NCBI RefSeq assembly: GCF_003666245.1
Contig: NZ_MJLZ01000013.1
Span: 1-64,000 of the forward strand
Direction: 5' to 3'
DNA from: Brenneria alni
Lineage (GTDB): Bacteria > Pseudomonadota > Gammaproteobacteria > Enterobacterales > Enterobacteriaceae
DNA length: 64,000 nt
The translations under genes and the position numbers were made by a program. A model generated the notes under the pieces. The model ran no database searches and had not been told where the DNA came from. It saw nothing but the letters and a program-made list of their open reading frames with translations. Below are positions 12,412 through 21,295 of this stretch, one piece after another (the first letter of the stretch is position 1; each line of letters starts with the position of its first letter).

Positions 12412-12448
12412 TGGCGCAGGCCGATAGGCAGATTACCGGTCTGCGCCA
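12412..12448. terminator. Inverted repeat between convergent yheS and exporter gene
   Basis: TGGCGCAG (12412-12419) pairs with CTGCGCCA (12441-12448), with three further pairs inside, in the 50-base gap between two convergent genes. The T tract is weak on both sides, so a bidirectional terminator is likely but not certain. Confidence 0.5.
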
Positions 12449-12453
12449 GATGA

Positions 12454-13056
12454 CTAATGCCAAATCAGCAGCACACAGGCCGCAGTCAGCAATCCCATCG
12501 AAACGTTGAAGATAATCCAGGCTTTTTTACTGCGTAACAGCCGGCCAATCAGCGTGCCGAACCCCAGCCAAATAACGCCCGACACCACATTGACCAGTAC
12601 AATTCCCAGGCTTATCGCCACCACCGAATGGTTGTATTCATCACCCGCCAGGCTGAAGCTGGCGACCGCCCCCAGTGCCATCAGCCAGGCTTTGGGATTC
12701 AGAAACTGTAGCAGCCACCCCTGATAAAGCCGGATAGGCTGCGGCGGCGCGTCCAGGGTTTCCAACTTTTCATAAGAGGCGGTGGCAATTTTCCACGCCA
12801 GCCAGAGCAGATATAAACTGCCTAGCACTTTGAGCGTGAAATGCAATGAAGGATAGACCAGGATCAGGCTGCCGACGCCAAACGCCACCAGCAGTAAAAT
12901 ACTCTGCATACCGAGCATGATACCGAGCATCAGCCACAGGGAGCGATAAAAACCAAAGTTGGCGCCGGAGGTAGTCAGCAGCATATTGTTCGGACCTGGC
13001 GTAATCGCGGCAACCCAAAGAAAACCCAACATCGAAAGAAACAGGCTTATTTCCAT
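12454..13056 (-). CDS. LysE/RhtB family amino acid exporter
   Basis: An inner-membrane exporter for amino acids or related metabolites. From ATG 13054-13056 (EISLFLSMLGFLWVAAITPG) it has 200 residues, the family size, with about six hydrophobic segments. The family signature TPGPNNMLL lies near residue 18, and FLNPKAWLMALGAV near residue 120. The frame extends upstream to 13104 without homology. The substrate cannot be read from the sequence; it is closer in feel to EamB/RhtB types than to ArgO. It occupies the place of yheT in K-12, on the opposite strand, between yheS and yheU. Confidence 0.9.
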   Translation of the reverse strand: MEISLFLSMLGFLWVAAITPGPNNMLLTTSGANFGFYRSLWLMLGIMLGMQSILLLVAFGVGSLILVYPSLHFTLKVLGSLYLLWLAWKIATASYEKLETLDAPPQPIRLYQGWLLQFLNPKAWLMALGAVASFSLAGDEYNHSVVAISLGIVLVNVVSGVIWLGFGTLIGRLLRSKKAWIIFNVSMGLLTAACVLLIWH

Positions 13057-13141
13057 GTAACGGGCGCCCCTCACCCTGACGTATTTTTGCGGTATAGTTG
13101 GCAATAACTTGATGGTTAATTGACACTACTGAAGCTAACAG

Positions 13142-13157
13142 TGTGATATTGATCGCA
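13142..13157. promoter_or_regulatory. CRP-like palindrome between exporter gene and yheU
   Basis: TGTGA-TATTGA-TCGCA matches the CRP consensus TGTGA-N6-TCACA at nine of ten core bases. It lies 25 bases before the yheU start and 86 bases upstream of the divergent exporter start. Candidate only; prkB and crp lie just beyond. Confidence 0.4.
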
Positions 13158-13181
13158 CAACACTTTTTCTGGAAAACTATC

Positions 13182-13418
13182 GTGATCATTCCCTGGCAAC
13201 AACTCGATCCTGAAACGTTGGACAATCTCATCGAATCTTTCGTGCTCAGAGAAGGGACCGATTACGGTGAACAAGAACGAACACTGCCGCAAAAGGTTGC
13301 TGACGTTCGCCGGCAACTGGAATCCGGCGACGTTGTTTTAGTCTGGTCTGAACTGCATGAAACGATCAACATCATGCCCCGCAGTCAGTTTAACGCTGGC
13401 GAGTATCGCCATCACTAA
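13182..13418 (+). CDS. yheU: YheU family protein
   Basis: A small conserved protein (UPF0270) of unknown function. I start it at GTG 13182-13184 because E. coli YheU begins with the IPWQ-L-PETL segment, which here reads [12 protein letters not shown] directly after the GTG. GGAAAA lies about eight bases upstream. The product has 78 residues, 72 in E. coli, with a slightly longer tail after NIMPRSQF. The conserved core [12 protein letters not shown] and [18 protein letters not shown] is complete. Confidence 0.9.
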   Translation: MIIPWQQLDPETLDNLIESFVLREGTDYGEQERTLPQKVADVRRQLESGDVVLVWSELHETINIMPRSQFNAGEYRHH

Positions 13419-13558
13419 ACACGGCAAAAGTCATGAAAGAAGATGTATCTGTATCATTAAACATGCTAACAATGATGGCAGTCTATTCCCTTTTCTGACG
13501 ACGTTTGATGCCGGTGATCGACCTGGAAAAACGTTACCATTACGGAGTGAAGCGTTTC

Positions 13559-14428
13559 ATGTCACACAAGCATCCGATTATTGCTGTTACCGGTTCCAGC
13601 GGGGCGGGAACCACAACAACCAGTCAGGCATTCCACAAGATTTTTCAGCAGTTAAAAATGCGTCCGGCTCAACTTGAAGGCGATAGTTTCCATCGTTATA
13701 CCCGCCCGGAAATGGATATGGAAATTCGTAAAGCGCGTGATCTCGGTCGCCATATCAGCTATTTTGGCCCGGAAGCCAATGACTTCAGCCTGCTGGAACA
13801 ATCCTTTATCGAGTATGGTCAACATGGGCGCGGGAAGACACGTAAATACCTTCACACCTATGATGAAGCGATTCCCTACAATCAGGTTCCCGGTACGTTT
13901 ACGCCGTGGGAGCCGATGCCCGAACCCACTGATGTTCTGTTTTATGAAGGGTTGCATGGCGGCGTCGTTACCGATCAGCACAATGTGGCGAAACACGTCG
14001 ATTTATTGGTAGGCGTAGTGCCTATCGTCAACCTGGAGTGGATTCAAAAACTGATCCGTGATGTGAACGAGCGCGGGCACTCGCGTGAAGCGGTGATGGA
14101 TTCGGTGGTGCGTTCTATGGAAGACTACATTACGTACATTACGCCACAGTTTTCACGCACACACATTAACTTCCAGCGCGTTCCTACCGTTGATACCTCT
14201 AACCCGTTTGCGGCCAAAGCTATCCCTTCATTGGATGAAAGCTTCGTGGTGATTCACTTTCAGGCACTGGATAATATTGATTTCCCTTATCTGCTGGCGA
14301 TGTTGCAGGGGTCGTTTATTTCTCATATCAACACATTGGTGGTACCCGGCGGGAAAATGGGGCTGGCGATGGAATTAATTATGGCGCCGCTGGTGCAGCG
14401 ATTGTTGGAAGGGAAGAAAATCGAATAG
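13559..14428 (+). CDS. prkB: Phosphoribulokinase-like protein PrkB
   Basis: A P-loop kinase of the phosphoribulokinase/uridine kinase family, 289 residues as in E. coli. The start ATG 13559 gives SHKHPIIAVTG followed by the Walker A SSGAGTTTTS. Further conserved parts are EGDSFHRY near residue 40, FYEGLHGG near residue 125 and the NLEWIQKLIRD region. No Rubisco or other Calvin-cycle gene is nearby, and the true substrate of the enterobacterial protein is not established. An in-frame ATG at 13505 would add 18 residues without homology. The gene is convergent with yhfA. Confidence 0.93.
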   Translation: MSHKHPIIAVTGSSGAGTTTTSQAFHKIFQQLKMRPAQLEGDSFHRYTRPEMDMEIRKARDLGRHISYFGPEANDFSLLEQSFIEYGQHGRGKTRKYLHTYDEAIPYNQVPGTFTPWEPMPEPTDVLFYEGLHGGVVTDQHNVAKHVDLLVGVVPIVNLEWIQKLIRDVNERGHSREAVMDSVVRSMEDYITYITPQFSRTHINFQRVPTVDTSNPFAAKAIPSLDESFVVIHFQALDNIDFPYLLAMLQGSFISHINTLVVPGGKMGLAMELIMAPLVQRLLEGKKIE

Positions 14429-14505
14429 CCCGGTCGAAAAAATGGCACGGCTTGATAAACAGCGGCAATACCATGCCAGCGCCAGCCCAGAGCAGTGCGA
14501 TTAAA

Positions 14506-14913
14506 TTACGCCAACTCCCTGACTTCATGGCTATGAGTCACTTCCACCGCTTTACCCATCATCAGCGCCACAGAGCAATATCTTTCCGCAGACAGTGCCA
14601 CTGCACGCTCTACCGCTTTTTCCGTCAATCCTTTTCCCGTCACGATAAAATGCAGGTTGATATGGGTAAACAGGCGTGGCGCTTCGTTTCTGCGCGCTGA
14701 TGTCAGTTTCACCTCGCAATCAGCAACATCGTTACGGCCTTTTTGCAGGATCGATACCACGTCAATCGCGGTACAGCCGCCAACCGACATCAACAACATC
14801 TCCATTGGGCTAGGTGCCTTATCACCCGAATTTCCATCCATCAAAACCTGATGTCCGGAAGCTGATTCGCCAAGAAACGTTAAACCTTCAATCCACTTCA
14901 CTCGAGCCTGCAT
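14506..14913 (-). CDS. yhfA: OsmC family protein YhfA
   Basis: An OsmC/Ohr-fold protein of 135 residues (134 in E. coli). The family uses two cysteines to reduce peroxides; here they are Cys47 in SVGGCTAID and a second in ERYCSVALM near residue 112. YhfA belongs to the less-studied OsmC branch, so peroxidase activity is inferred. Divergent from crp across a 320-base gap, as in K-12. Confidence 0.94.
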   Translation of the reverse strand: MQARVKWIEGLTFLGESASGHQVLMDGNSGDKAPSPMEMLLMSVGGCTAIDVVSILQKGRNDVADCEVKLTSARRNEAPRLFTHINLHFIVTGKGLTEKAVERAVALSAERYCSVALMMGKAVEVTHSHEVRELA

Positions 14914-15233
14914 GACGCCCTCCGCTAAAAGAATTTTGAAAATTTATATCGTTACTGTACAAAAACAGCTTATAACCAGAGCGTTATCATGCTGAAGTGA
15001 GACAACACAAGACACATCCTTCAAGCTGTGTTAAAAACGAGAATAGTATCTGCCTTTTCTGGACAAACTCAGATATCAGGGAGATGATGACGTCGCCAGA
15101 TAGAGGTTCCAGTATATTCCCTGACGTCATTCTGCCTACTACGGAGTTTGAATTTTAGCAGTAAAAATACGCCGTACAGGGAACTCTGAGCCCTGTGATT
15201 TGCGCAGTGAATTACAACAGAGGATGATAGCGA
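14914..15233. promoter_or_regulatory. yhfA-crp intergenic region with crp leader hairpin
   Basis: This 320-base gap must hold the divergent yhfA and crp promoters and the long crp leader. I see the hairpin ACAGGG (15176-15181) / CCCTGT (15191-15196) in the leader, a near-palindrome TGACGTCA at 15122-15129, and the conserved ribosome site ACAGAGGATGATAGCG in front of crp. I found no convincing full CRP box, although crp is autoregulated in E. coli. Confidence 0.55.
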
Positions 15234-15866
15234 ATGGTTCTCGGCAAACCGCAAACAGACCCCACTCTCGAATGGTTTCTTTCTCATTGCCATATCCACA
15301 AATATCCATCGAAGAGTACGCTTATTCACCAGGGTGAAAAAGCAGAAACGCTTTACTACATCGTGAAAGGCTCTGTCGCAGTGCTAATCAAAGATGAAGA
15401 AGGCAAAGAAATGATTCTCTCTTATCTCAATCAGGGAGATTTTATTGGCGAACTTGGCTTGTTTGAAGAAGGTCAGGAGCGTAGCGCCTGGGTACGGGCG
15501 AAAACGGCTTGTGAAGTTGCTGAAATTTCTTATAAAAAATTCAGGCAACTGATTCAGGTCAATCCCGATATTCTGATGCGCCTGTCCGCACAGATGGCAA
15601 GCAGACTGCAAGTTACTTCAGAGAAAGTCGGTAATTTGGCATTTCTTGACGTAACGGGGCGCATTGCTCAGACCTTATTGAACCTGGCAAAACAACCCGA
15701 TGCCATGACTCATCCAGATGGTATGCAAATAAAAATCACCCGTCAGGAAATTGGGCAAATCGTTGGCTGTTCACGTGAAACCGTGGGCCGTATTCTTAAA
15801 ATGTTAGAAGACCAGAATCTGATCTCCGCACACGGCAAAACGATTGTGGTTTACGGTACACGTTAA
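15234..15866 (+). CDS. crp: cAMP receptor protein CRP
   Basis: The global cAMP-dependent transcription factor for carbon control. The 210-residue product is almost identical to E. coli CRP. Residues 1-135 form the cyclic-nucleotide domain with the phosphate-binding stretch [18 protein letters not shown], the C helix lies at about 110-135, and the helix-turn-helix is [20 protein letters not shown] near residues 168-187 with Arg180-Glu181 for base reading. Start ATG 15234 after AGAGGATGATAGCGA. Two CRP-like boxes elsewhere in this window are noted separately. Confidence 0.99.
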   Translation: MVLGKPQTDPTLEWFLSHCHIHKYPSKSTLIHQGEKAETLYYIVKGSVAVLIKDEEGKEMILSYLNQGDFIGELGLFEEGQERSAWVRAKTACEVAEISYKKFRQLIQVNPDILMRLSAQMASRLQVTSEKVGNLAFLDVTGRIAQTLLNLAKQPDAMTHPDGMQIKITRQEIGQIVGCSRETVGRILKMLEDQNLISAHGKTIVVYGTR

Positions 15867-15888
15867 GCAGCATGACCCTACAATAAAC

Positions 15889-15917
15889 AATGCCAGTCAC
15901 CTTAAATGACTGGCATT
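15889..15917. terminator. Terminator between crp and ppiA
   Basis: An eleven-base perfect stem AATGCCAGTCA / TGACTGGCATT with a seven-base loop stands between two convergent genes. The T-rich side (GTTTATTG) follows the stem on the minus strand, so it terminates ppiA best and crp probably too. Confidence 0.8.
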
Positions 15918-15956
15918 ACAGTTAGTAACCGCTTTCACCGTCGAACCCTGCAACAA

Positions 15957-16526
15957 TCAGGGCAAGACTTTCGCTGACTGGATAACGATCGGTTTGGTTG
16001 GCACATTCTGATAAGGGCCGAGGTTTTTGGTCTGTACCTGAGCAATTTTATCCGCTACATCCATACCTTTTACCACTTTACCAAATACCGCATAGCCAAA
16101 ATCACGTTGTCCGTGGTCAAGGAAAGCATTGTCTGCGATATTGATAAAGAATTGGCTGGTCGCGCTGTCTTTTTCTGAAGTACGCGCCATTGAAATGGTG
16201 CCACGCAGGTTGCGTAACCCATTATCCGCTTCGTTTTTGATCGTCGGGTTAGTCGCTTTCTGCTTCATGTCGTCGGTAAAACCGCCGCCCTGAATCATAA
16301 AGCCGGGGATTACCCGATGAAACGTCGTCCCGTTATAAAAACCGTTATTAACGTACTCAACAAAGTTTTTCACCGAAATCGGTGCTTTTTGATTATCCAA
16401 TGCCAGTTCAATATCCCCAGCCGAGGTCGTCAGCAAAACATTCGTTGTGCCGGAGGCTGCGAACACCGGAGAAAAAATCGTGAGGGAAATAAAGGCCGCC
16501 GCGGCAACCAGAGTACGTTTGAGCAT
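15957..16526 (-). CDS. ppiA: Periplasmic cyclophilin-type peptidyl-prolyl isomerase A
   Basis: A secreted cyclophilin (rotamase A) that speeds proline isomerisation in the periplasm. From ATG 16524-16526, preceded by AGGAAT, it has 189 residues (190 in E. coli) with signal peptide [18 protein letters not shown] and cleavage after PVFA. Catalytic-core motifs are [18 protein letters not shown] near residue 75 and [13 protein letters not shown] near 120. The frame upstream to 16637 is not coding. In K-12 yhfK, argD, pabA, fic and yhfG separate crp from ppiA; here they are absent. Confidence 0.97.
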   Translation of the reverse strand: MLKRTLVAAAAFISLTIFSPVFAASGTTNVLLTTSAGDIELALDNQKAPISVKNFVEYVNNGFYNGTTFHRVIPGFMIQGGGFTDDMKQKATNPTIKNEADNGLRNLRGTISMARTSEKDSATSQFFINIADNAFLDHGQRDFGYAVFGKVVKGMDVADKIAQVQTKNLGPYQNVPTKPIVIQSAKVLP

Positions 16527-16674
16527 GATAATTCCTTTTTGAAGAAACCGACTACAGAAAGCGTAATGATTGTAAATACCCGCCTTCATCAACGCCACCC
16601 ATTTACCTTTTTTTACGTACTGATTACCTATCGTCACCCATTATTAAATGCAAGATAAGGTCATGTGAGAAACC

Positions 16675-17040
16675 TTACCCCATACGTTGCGAACGAACCG
16701 CCAAATCACGGCTGTATTGCCGACTGGCATCCACCAGCATGGTGGTGTAAGCGGTTTTCGGCGTCTCACAGGTCAGTTCGTTGATCTCCAGCGTTTCCAG
16801 TATCCGGCCATACTGCATCACCGCGACCTTATGACACAGATGAGAAATGCCCCCCAGATCGTGCGTTACCAGCAGGTAGGTTAATTTTTCCTGCTGTTGC
16901 AGCTCCGCCAATAGATTGAGAATTTCCGCCTGCACGGAGACATCCAACGCCGAGGTCGGTTCATCGGCATTGAGCAGATTAACATCAACGAAACGCATTC
17001 TGTCTGCGGTGATACGCGCACTGTGCGGATGAGGATCCAC
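16675..17040 (-). pseudogene. C-terminal remnant of an oligopeptide/dipeptide-type ABC ATPase
   Basis: The frame encodes about 100 recognisable residues from just before Walker B to the C terminus of a Dpp/Opp/Nik-type ATPase: [20 protein letters not shown], the H-loop LLVTHDL, HKVAVMQYGRILE and a C-terminal tail with TAYTTMLVDAS. The P-loop, Q-loop and most of the LSGGQ signature are missing, and the residues before Walker B (ARITADRMRF) look like a decayed version of the usual ARIALARAM. It therefore cannot bind ATP as a normal NBD and is most likely a relic of a deleted transporter operon. It stands between ppiA and cysG, where K-12 has tsgA and nirBDC. Confidence 0.75.
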
Positions 17041-17231
17041 CCCACTGACGCCACGGCTATCCCGTCATTGACCGGCGCCGCATCAAAACGAATTATTGAT
17101 CACCAGCCCATTGAAAAAAAAGCACTTTCACCTATATGATGATCGCTACCTGAAAAAGCTAACCCCATGCATTTCGCATTCTGTTTTTACGACAGAACAT
17201 TTTTTAACCTGAACCGACCAAGAGGCATCAT

Positions 17232-18611
17232 ATGGATTACCTGCCGATATTCTGTCAATTACGCGATAAACATTGTTTGTTGGTAGGGGGAGGCGAAATA
17301 GCCGAGCGTAAAGCCAGACTTTTGCTGGATGCCGGGGCGATGCTCACGGTGAATGCTCTAAATTTCAATGAACAATTTGTTCGCTGGCAGGAAGAAACAC
17401 GGGTTACATTGGTGCAAAGCGGTTTCAATCCAGACTTACTGAACAATACCTGGCTGGTGATTGCCGCGACTGACGATCATGACATCAACAGGCAGGTTTA
17501 TGAAAGTGCCAGTAAGCAACAGATCTTCTGCAACATAGTAGACGACGTAGAGAACACCGGCTTTATTATGCCTTCGATTGTCGACCGTTCTCCGATTATG
17601 ATTGCCGTGTCATCTGGAGGAACCGCGCCGGTGCTGGCACGCATACTCCGTGAAAAATTGGAAAGTATCCTGCCACAGCACCTTGGCAACTTAGCCACAT
17701 TAGCAGGCGAATTGCGCCAGCGCGTAAAAACCCGTTTCAGGAATACCAATATCCGCCGCCGTTTCTGGGAAAAACTGTTTATTCACGATCGGCTGGCGCA
17801 GTCGCTGGCCAATAACGATGCCACCAGTGTACATCAGCTCACCGAGCAGCTTTTTTCCGCCCCATTGGATGACCGGGGTGAAGTCGTTCTGGTAGGGGCA
17901 GGCCCTGGCGATGCCGGATTACTCACCCTGAAAGGCTTACAGCAACTGCAACAGGCCGATATCGTGGTTTACGATCGCCTGGTTTCAGAAAGTGTTCTTA
18001 ACCTGATAAGACGCGATGCCGAGCGTATTTTTGTCGGTAAGCAGTCTGGCAACCACTGTATTCCCCAGGAACAGATTAACCAGCTATTACAGGAGAAAGC
18101 GCTGGCCGGGAAACGGGTTGTCCGGTTGAAGGGCGGCGATCCCTTCATCTTTGGCCGCGGCGGTGAGGAGTTGGAGCATTTGCAGCAAGCGGGTATTCCT
18201 TTTTCTGTAGTACCCGGTATCACCGCGGCCTCCGGGTGTTCCGCCTATAGCGGCATTCCCCTTACCCACCGCAATTATGCTCAGGGCGTGAGGCTGATCA
18301 CCGGACACGTCCAACAGGACACTGAACTTGACTGGAACAGTCTGGCTGTCGAAAAGCAAACGCTGGTGTTCTATATGGGGCTCCAGCAGGCTGATTATAT
18401 TCAGAGCAAATTGATAGAACAGCGGCTGCCTGAAACCGTTCCTGTGGCGCTGATCGAAAATGGAACATTCACGACACAACGGGTATTAACCGGGCAACTG
18501 TCACAGCTTGGGGAACTGGCAAAACAGGCCGTCAGCCCAAGTTTGATCATCATTGGCGACGTGGTCAGCCTGAGAGAAAAACTGAACTGGTTTAGCCAGA
18601 AGCCAGAATAA
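17232..18611 (+). CDS. cysG: Siroheme synthase CysG (trifunctional)
   Basis: CysG makes siroheme, the cofactor of sulfite and nitrite reductases. The C-terminal half (about 215-459) is the SAM-dependent uroporphyrinogen III methyltransferase ([52 protein letters not shown]). The N-terminal half is the NAD-dependent precorrin-2 dehydrogenase/ferrochelatase ([21 protein letters not shown]). Asp104 in NIVDDVEN and Ser128 in VSSGGTAP match the catalytic aspartate and phosphorylated serine of Salmonella CysG. Length 459 against 457. In K-12 it ends the nirBDC operon; here nir genes are absent and cysG appears to have its own promoter. Confidence 0.98.
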   Translation: MDYLPIFCQLRDKHCLLVGGGEIAERKARLLLDAGAMLTVNALNFNEQFVRWQEETRVTLVQSGFNPDLLNNTWLVIAATDDHDINRQVYESASKQQIFCNIVDDVENTGFIMPSIVDRSPIMIAVSSGGTAPVLARILREKLESILPQHLGNLATLAGELRQRVKTRFRNTNIRRRFWEKLFIHDRLAQSLANNDATSVHQLTEQLFSAPLDDRGEVVLVGAGPGDAGLLTLKGLQQLQQADIVVYDRLVSESVLNLIRRDAERIFVGKQSGNHCIPQEQINQLLQEKALAGKRVVRLKGGDPFIFGRGGEELEHLQQAGIPFSVVPGITAASGCSAYSGIPLTHRNYAQGVRLITGHVQQDTELDWNSLAVEKQTLVFYMGLQQADYIQSKLIEQRLPETVPVALIENGTFTTQRVLTGQLSQLGELAKQAVSPSLIIIGDVVSLREKLNWFSQKPE

Positions 18612-18639
18612 AAGCCACCCCTTGCTCCCTTCTTTATCG

Positions 18640-18661
18640 AGCCACTATTTGGATAGTGGCT
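18640..18661. terminator. Hairpin downstream of cysG
   Basis: A nine-base perfect stem AGCCACTAT / ATAGTGGCT with the tetraloop TTGG begins 29 bases after the cysG stop. No T tract follows, so it may be a Rho-assisted or mRNA-stabilising end. Confidence 0.5.
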
Positions 18662-18675
18662 ACGCGTCAACCTGA

Positions 18676-18733
18676 AGCACCAAATGAATGCATCAGGCCA
18701 ATCCTGAGCATAATAATGCACCGCTTTGGTTAT
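18676..18733. promoter_or_regulatory. Two NtrC-binding-site-like sequences
   Basis: AGCACC-AAATG-AATGCA (18676-18692) and TGCACC-GCTTT-GGTTAT (18717-18733) each resemble the NtrC consensus TGCACY-N5-GGTGCA. Their centres are 41 bases apart, close to four helical turns. They lie about 150-200 bases upstream of the transcription start predicted from the sigma-54-like promoter. Each is an imperfect match and needs testing. Confidence 0.4.
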
Positions 18734-18858
18734 TTTTTATTTTAAAGCCTCATTTTAGTGCCATATCACCTGCCTTGTCTGGCTTGGACTGACTAAACCC
18801 ATATTGATTAATAAGCAAAAGATATGAATAAATAGTCAATGACAGCATAAACAAAACA

Positions 18859-18874
18859 TGGCCTGAATATTGCT
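18859..18874 (+). promoter_or_regulatory. Candidate sigma-54 promoter of the amino acid ABC operon
   Basis: TGGCCT (18859-18864), five bases, TTGCT (18870-18874). This keeps the GG and GC dinucleotides at the exact -24/-12 spacing of the sigma-54 consensus TGGCAC-N5-TTGCW, with two mismatches in the -24 box. It would place the start near 18885, leaving a leader of about 160 bases before the GTG at 19046. The 434-base gap between cysG and this operon otherwise shows only the hairpin and NtrC-like sites. Confidence 0.45.
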
Positions 18875-19045
18875 TTGCATCCTAAGTACTTCCGTAGGGG
18901 GAACCGTGCGGTAGCGGGTTGATAACCTATCATTTGTTACTGTATCTCTATTGCCATGACAGAACATTCCCGCCTGAGAAGTTATCGGTTCCCGAACAGG
19001 GGGCAGATCCTCTGAACACAAAAAATAAGCAGTTGGGAGTTATTT

Positions 19046-19762
19046 GTGGAAGATGTCACTTTTTGGCAGCTCATCAGTTTTGGTGAACATGGCTGGGGTA
19101 AATTATTACTGATTGGTACGGGAATGACACTCGCGCTGGCGAGTTGCGGATTCCTGCTCGGCGCGCTTATCGGCACGATCGGCGCCTGGTCAAAAATCTG
19201 TGGTAATCGTCCGGTACGTTATCTTGCTGACGGCTATACCACCATCACTCGCGGCATACCGGACCTGCTCATCATTTATCTGCTTTATTTCGGCGGCAGT
19301 TCAGCATTAACCATGATGGCCAGGCTATTTGGCAGCAATGAGTTTCTGGGTTTTCCCGGCTTTCTGGCCGGGGTGCTTGCGGTGGGTATCGCGTCCGGCG
19401 CACAGCAGACAGAAGTTTTCCGGGGCGCCTTTTATGCGGTCCCTAACGGTGAAATTGAAGCAGCCAAAGCCTGCGGTATGCCCACCTTACTTCGCCTGCG
19501 GCGCATCATCATGCCGCTTTTGCTGCGTCATGCGATACCGGCCTTAGGCAATGTCTGGCAACTGGTGTTGAAAGCCTCGGCGCTGGTATCGGTAACCGGC
19601 GTGGCGGAACTGCTGACCCAGTCGCAAACCGGCGCCGGTTCAACAGGCAAACCGTTTGATTTCTTTATGGCGGCGGCGGTGCTTTATCTGCTTATCTCTA
19701 TCTGTTCTGGCTGGATCATGCGTCGGGCAGAGTCATATTATTCCCGGGGTGTAAAACGCTGA
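19046..19762 (+). CDS. Polar amino acid ABC transporter permease (HisQ/OccQ-like)
   Basis: One of two inner-membrane permease subunits of a type I amino acid importer. The 238 residues contain about five membrane segments and the EAA loop EIEAAKACGMPTLLRLRRI near residues 132-150, where the ATPase docks. The N-terminal TGMTLALASCGFLLGALIG and YTTITRGIPDLLIIYLLYFG are typical of the HisQ/ArtQ family. Start is GTG 19046-19048 with GGGAG seven bases upstream. The stop overlaps the next start by one base (TGATG). Confidence 0.93.
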   Translation: MEDVTFWQLISFGEHGWGKLLLIGTGMTLALASCGFLLGALIGTIGAWSKICGNRPVRYLADGYTTITRGIPDLLIIYLLYFGGSSALTMMARLFGSNEFLGFPGFLAGVLAVGIASGAQQTEVFRGAFYAVPNGEIEAAKACGMPTLLRLRRIIMPLLLRHAIPALGNVWQLVLKASALVSVTGVAELLTQSQTGAGSTGKPFDFFMAAAVLYLLISICSGWIMRRAESYYSRGVKR

Positions 19763-20496
19763 TGGATTTTCCTTTTATTTATGCCACCTTTCTGGAAATT
19801 ATCCCCGGCATTCCCCTGACCCTGCAACTCGCCGTCGGCTCCGTCTTTCTGGGTTTTTTTCTGGCGCTGGGGCTGGCGTTAATGCAGATCTCCGGCAATC
19901 CACTGCTGCGGAGCATTGCCCGTACCTATGTTCTGTTCTTTCGCGGTACGCCACTCTTAGTGCAGTTGTTTTTAATCTATTACGGGCTGGGACAATTTGT
20001 CTGGATCCGGGAAAGTTTTCTGTGGCCTCTGCTGCGTGAACCTTATTGGTGCGCCTTGCTGTCACTGAGTTTATGTACCGGGGCCTATGCCAGTGAAATT
20101 ATCCGTGGTGGATTGCAGTCCGTACCTGCCGGACAAATAGAAGCGGCTCGCGCCTGCGGTATGTCTTCGCTGATGATCTTTAAACGCATTATTTTCCCGC
20201 TGGCTTTACGTCAGGCTTTGCCAGCCTACGGTAATGAACTGATCTCCATGATCAAATCAACCTCACTGGCATCCATTATTACCCTGATGGAAATTACCGG
20301 TATTGCGGCACGCATCATCTCGGAAACCTACCGGGCGCTCGAAGTCTTTCTGATTGCCGGGGCGATCTATTTATTTATCAATCTTATCCTGACTCGTCTG
20401 CTGATGTGGGCGGAGTTCACCGTCACCCCGCATTTACGTGCGCCCGGCGCACAATCGGCGGCAAAGAAAATCAAGAAATTGGGAGATCTTCAATGA
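19762..20496 (+). CDS. Polar amino acid ABC transporter permease (HisM/OccM-like)
   Basis: The partner permease, 244 residues, with about five membrane helices. Family motifs are [22 protein letters not shown] near residue 55 and the EAA loop [19 protein letters not shown] near 127-145. It is closest in character to the HisM/ArgT and octopine-transporter type. It overlaps the upstream permease by one base and the ATPase gene by four bases (ATGA), so all are translated as a coupled set. Confidence 0.93.
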   Translation: MDFPFIYATFLEIIPGIPLTLQLAVGSVFLGFFLALGLALMQISGNPLLRSIARTYVLFFRGTPLLVQLFLIYYGLGQFVWIRESFLWPLLREPYWCALLSLSLCTGAYASEIIRGGLQSVPAGQIEAARACGMSSLMIFKRIIFPLALRQALPAYGNELISMIKSTSLASIITLMEITGIAARIISETYRALEVFLIAGAIYLFINLILTRLLMWAEFTVTPHLRAPGAQSAAKKIKKLGDLQ

Positions 20497-21257
20497 CCAC
20501 ACCCGCGATCAGCTTGCGCAACATTCACAAAAGCTTTGGTTCTCTGGACGTGCTGAAAGGGATCTCTTTTGCAGCCAGCCAGGGTGAAGTGGTTTCTATA
20601 CTTGGTTCATCCGGTTCCGGGAAATCCACCCTGCTGCGCTGTATCAACATGCTGGAATTTCCCGATCGGGGCGAAATCATCGTCGCCGGGGAATCCATTG
20701 AAATGAAGCAAACCCGCAAAGGGCAAAGCCGTCCGTCCAATCCCCGGCAGATCGACAGGATCCGCACCCAGTTAGGGATGGTATTTCAAAACTTTAATCT
20801 GTGGTCGCATAAAACCGTGCTGGAAAACGTGATTGAAGCGCCGGTGCATGTGTTAAAGCGCCCCCACGCGGAGTGTGTGGAACATGCTGAACAACTGCTG
20901 GAAAAGGTCGGGTTGTCAGACAAGCGACACTACTACCCCTCCCACCTTTCAGGCGGCCAGCAGCAGCGGGCGGCCATTGCCCGTGCGCTGGCGATGGCGC
21001 CGAAGGTCATGCTGTTTGATGAACCCACATCGGCACTCGATCCCGAATTGGTGGGTGAGGTTTTGCGCGTCATGCGCACTCTGGCCGATGAAGGCATGAC
21101 CATGCTGGTGGTCACCCATGAGATAGGTTTCGCCCGTGAAGTCTCTAACCGCGTAGTGTTTCTGCATAAAGGGGAAATTGAAGAACAAGGCGCGCCGGAG
21201 CAAATTTTCACCGCCAGTCAATCAGCCCGCTTCAGGCAATTTATTGCCAGTTGGTAA
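20493..21257 (+). CDS. Polar amino acid ABC transporter ATP-binding protein (HisP-like)
   Basis: The ATPase subunit, 254 residues from ATG 20493-20495. Walker A is GSSGSGKST near residue 38, followed by the Q-loop [12 protein letters not shown], signature [15 protein letters not shown], Walker [15 protein letters not shown] and H-loop VVTHEIGF. The longer HisP-type insert with [18 protein letters not shown] is present, typical of histidine/lysine/arginine/octopine transporters. The open frame upstream of 20493 is inside the permease gene and not real. Confidence 0.95.
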   Translation: MTTPAISLRNIHKSFGSLDVLKGISFAASQGEVVSILGSSGSGKSTLLRCINMLEFPDRGEIIVAGESIEMKQTRKGQSRPSNPRQIDRIRTQLGMVFQNFNLWSHKTVLENVIEAPVHVLKRPHAECVEHAEQLLEKVGLSDKRHYYPSHLSGGQQQRAAIARALAMAPKVMLFDEPTSALDPELVGEVLRVMRTLADEGMTMLVVTHEIGFAREVSNRVVFLHKGEIEEQGAPEQIFTASQSARFRQFIASW

Positions 21258-21295
21258 GTCATCTATTTGATATATAACACCGGGAGAACACCATT

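Noticed and set aside
14914-15233. Search for a CRP autoregulation site before crp
   Set aside because: Only partial TGTGA half-sites were found; none with a matching second half at N6 spacing.
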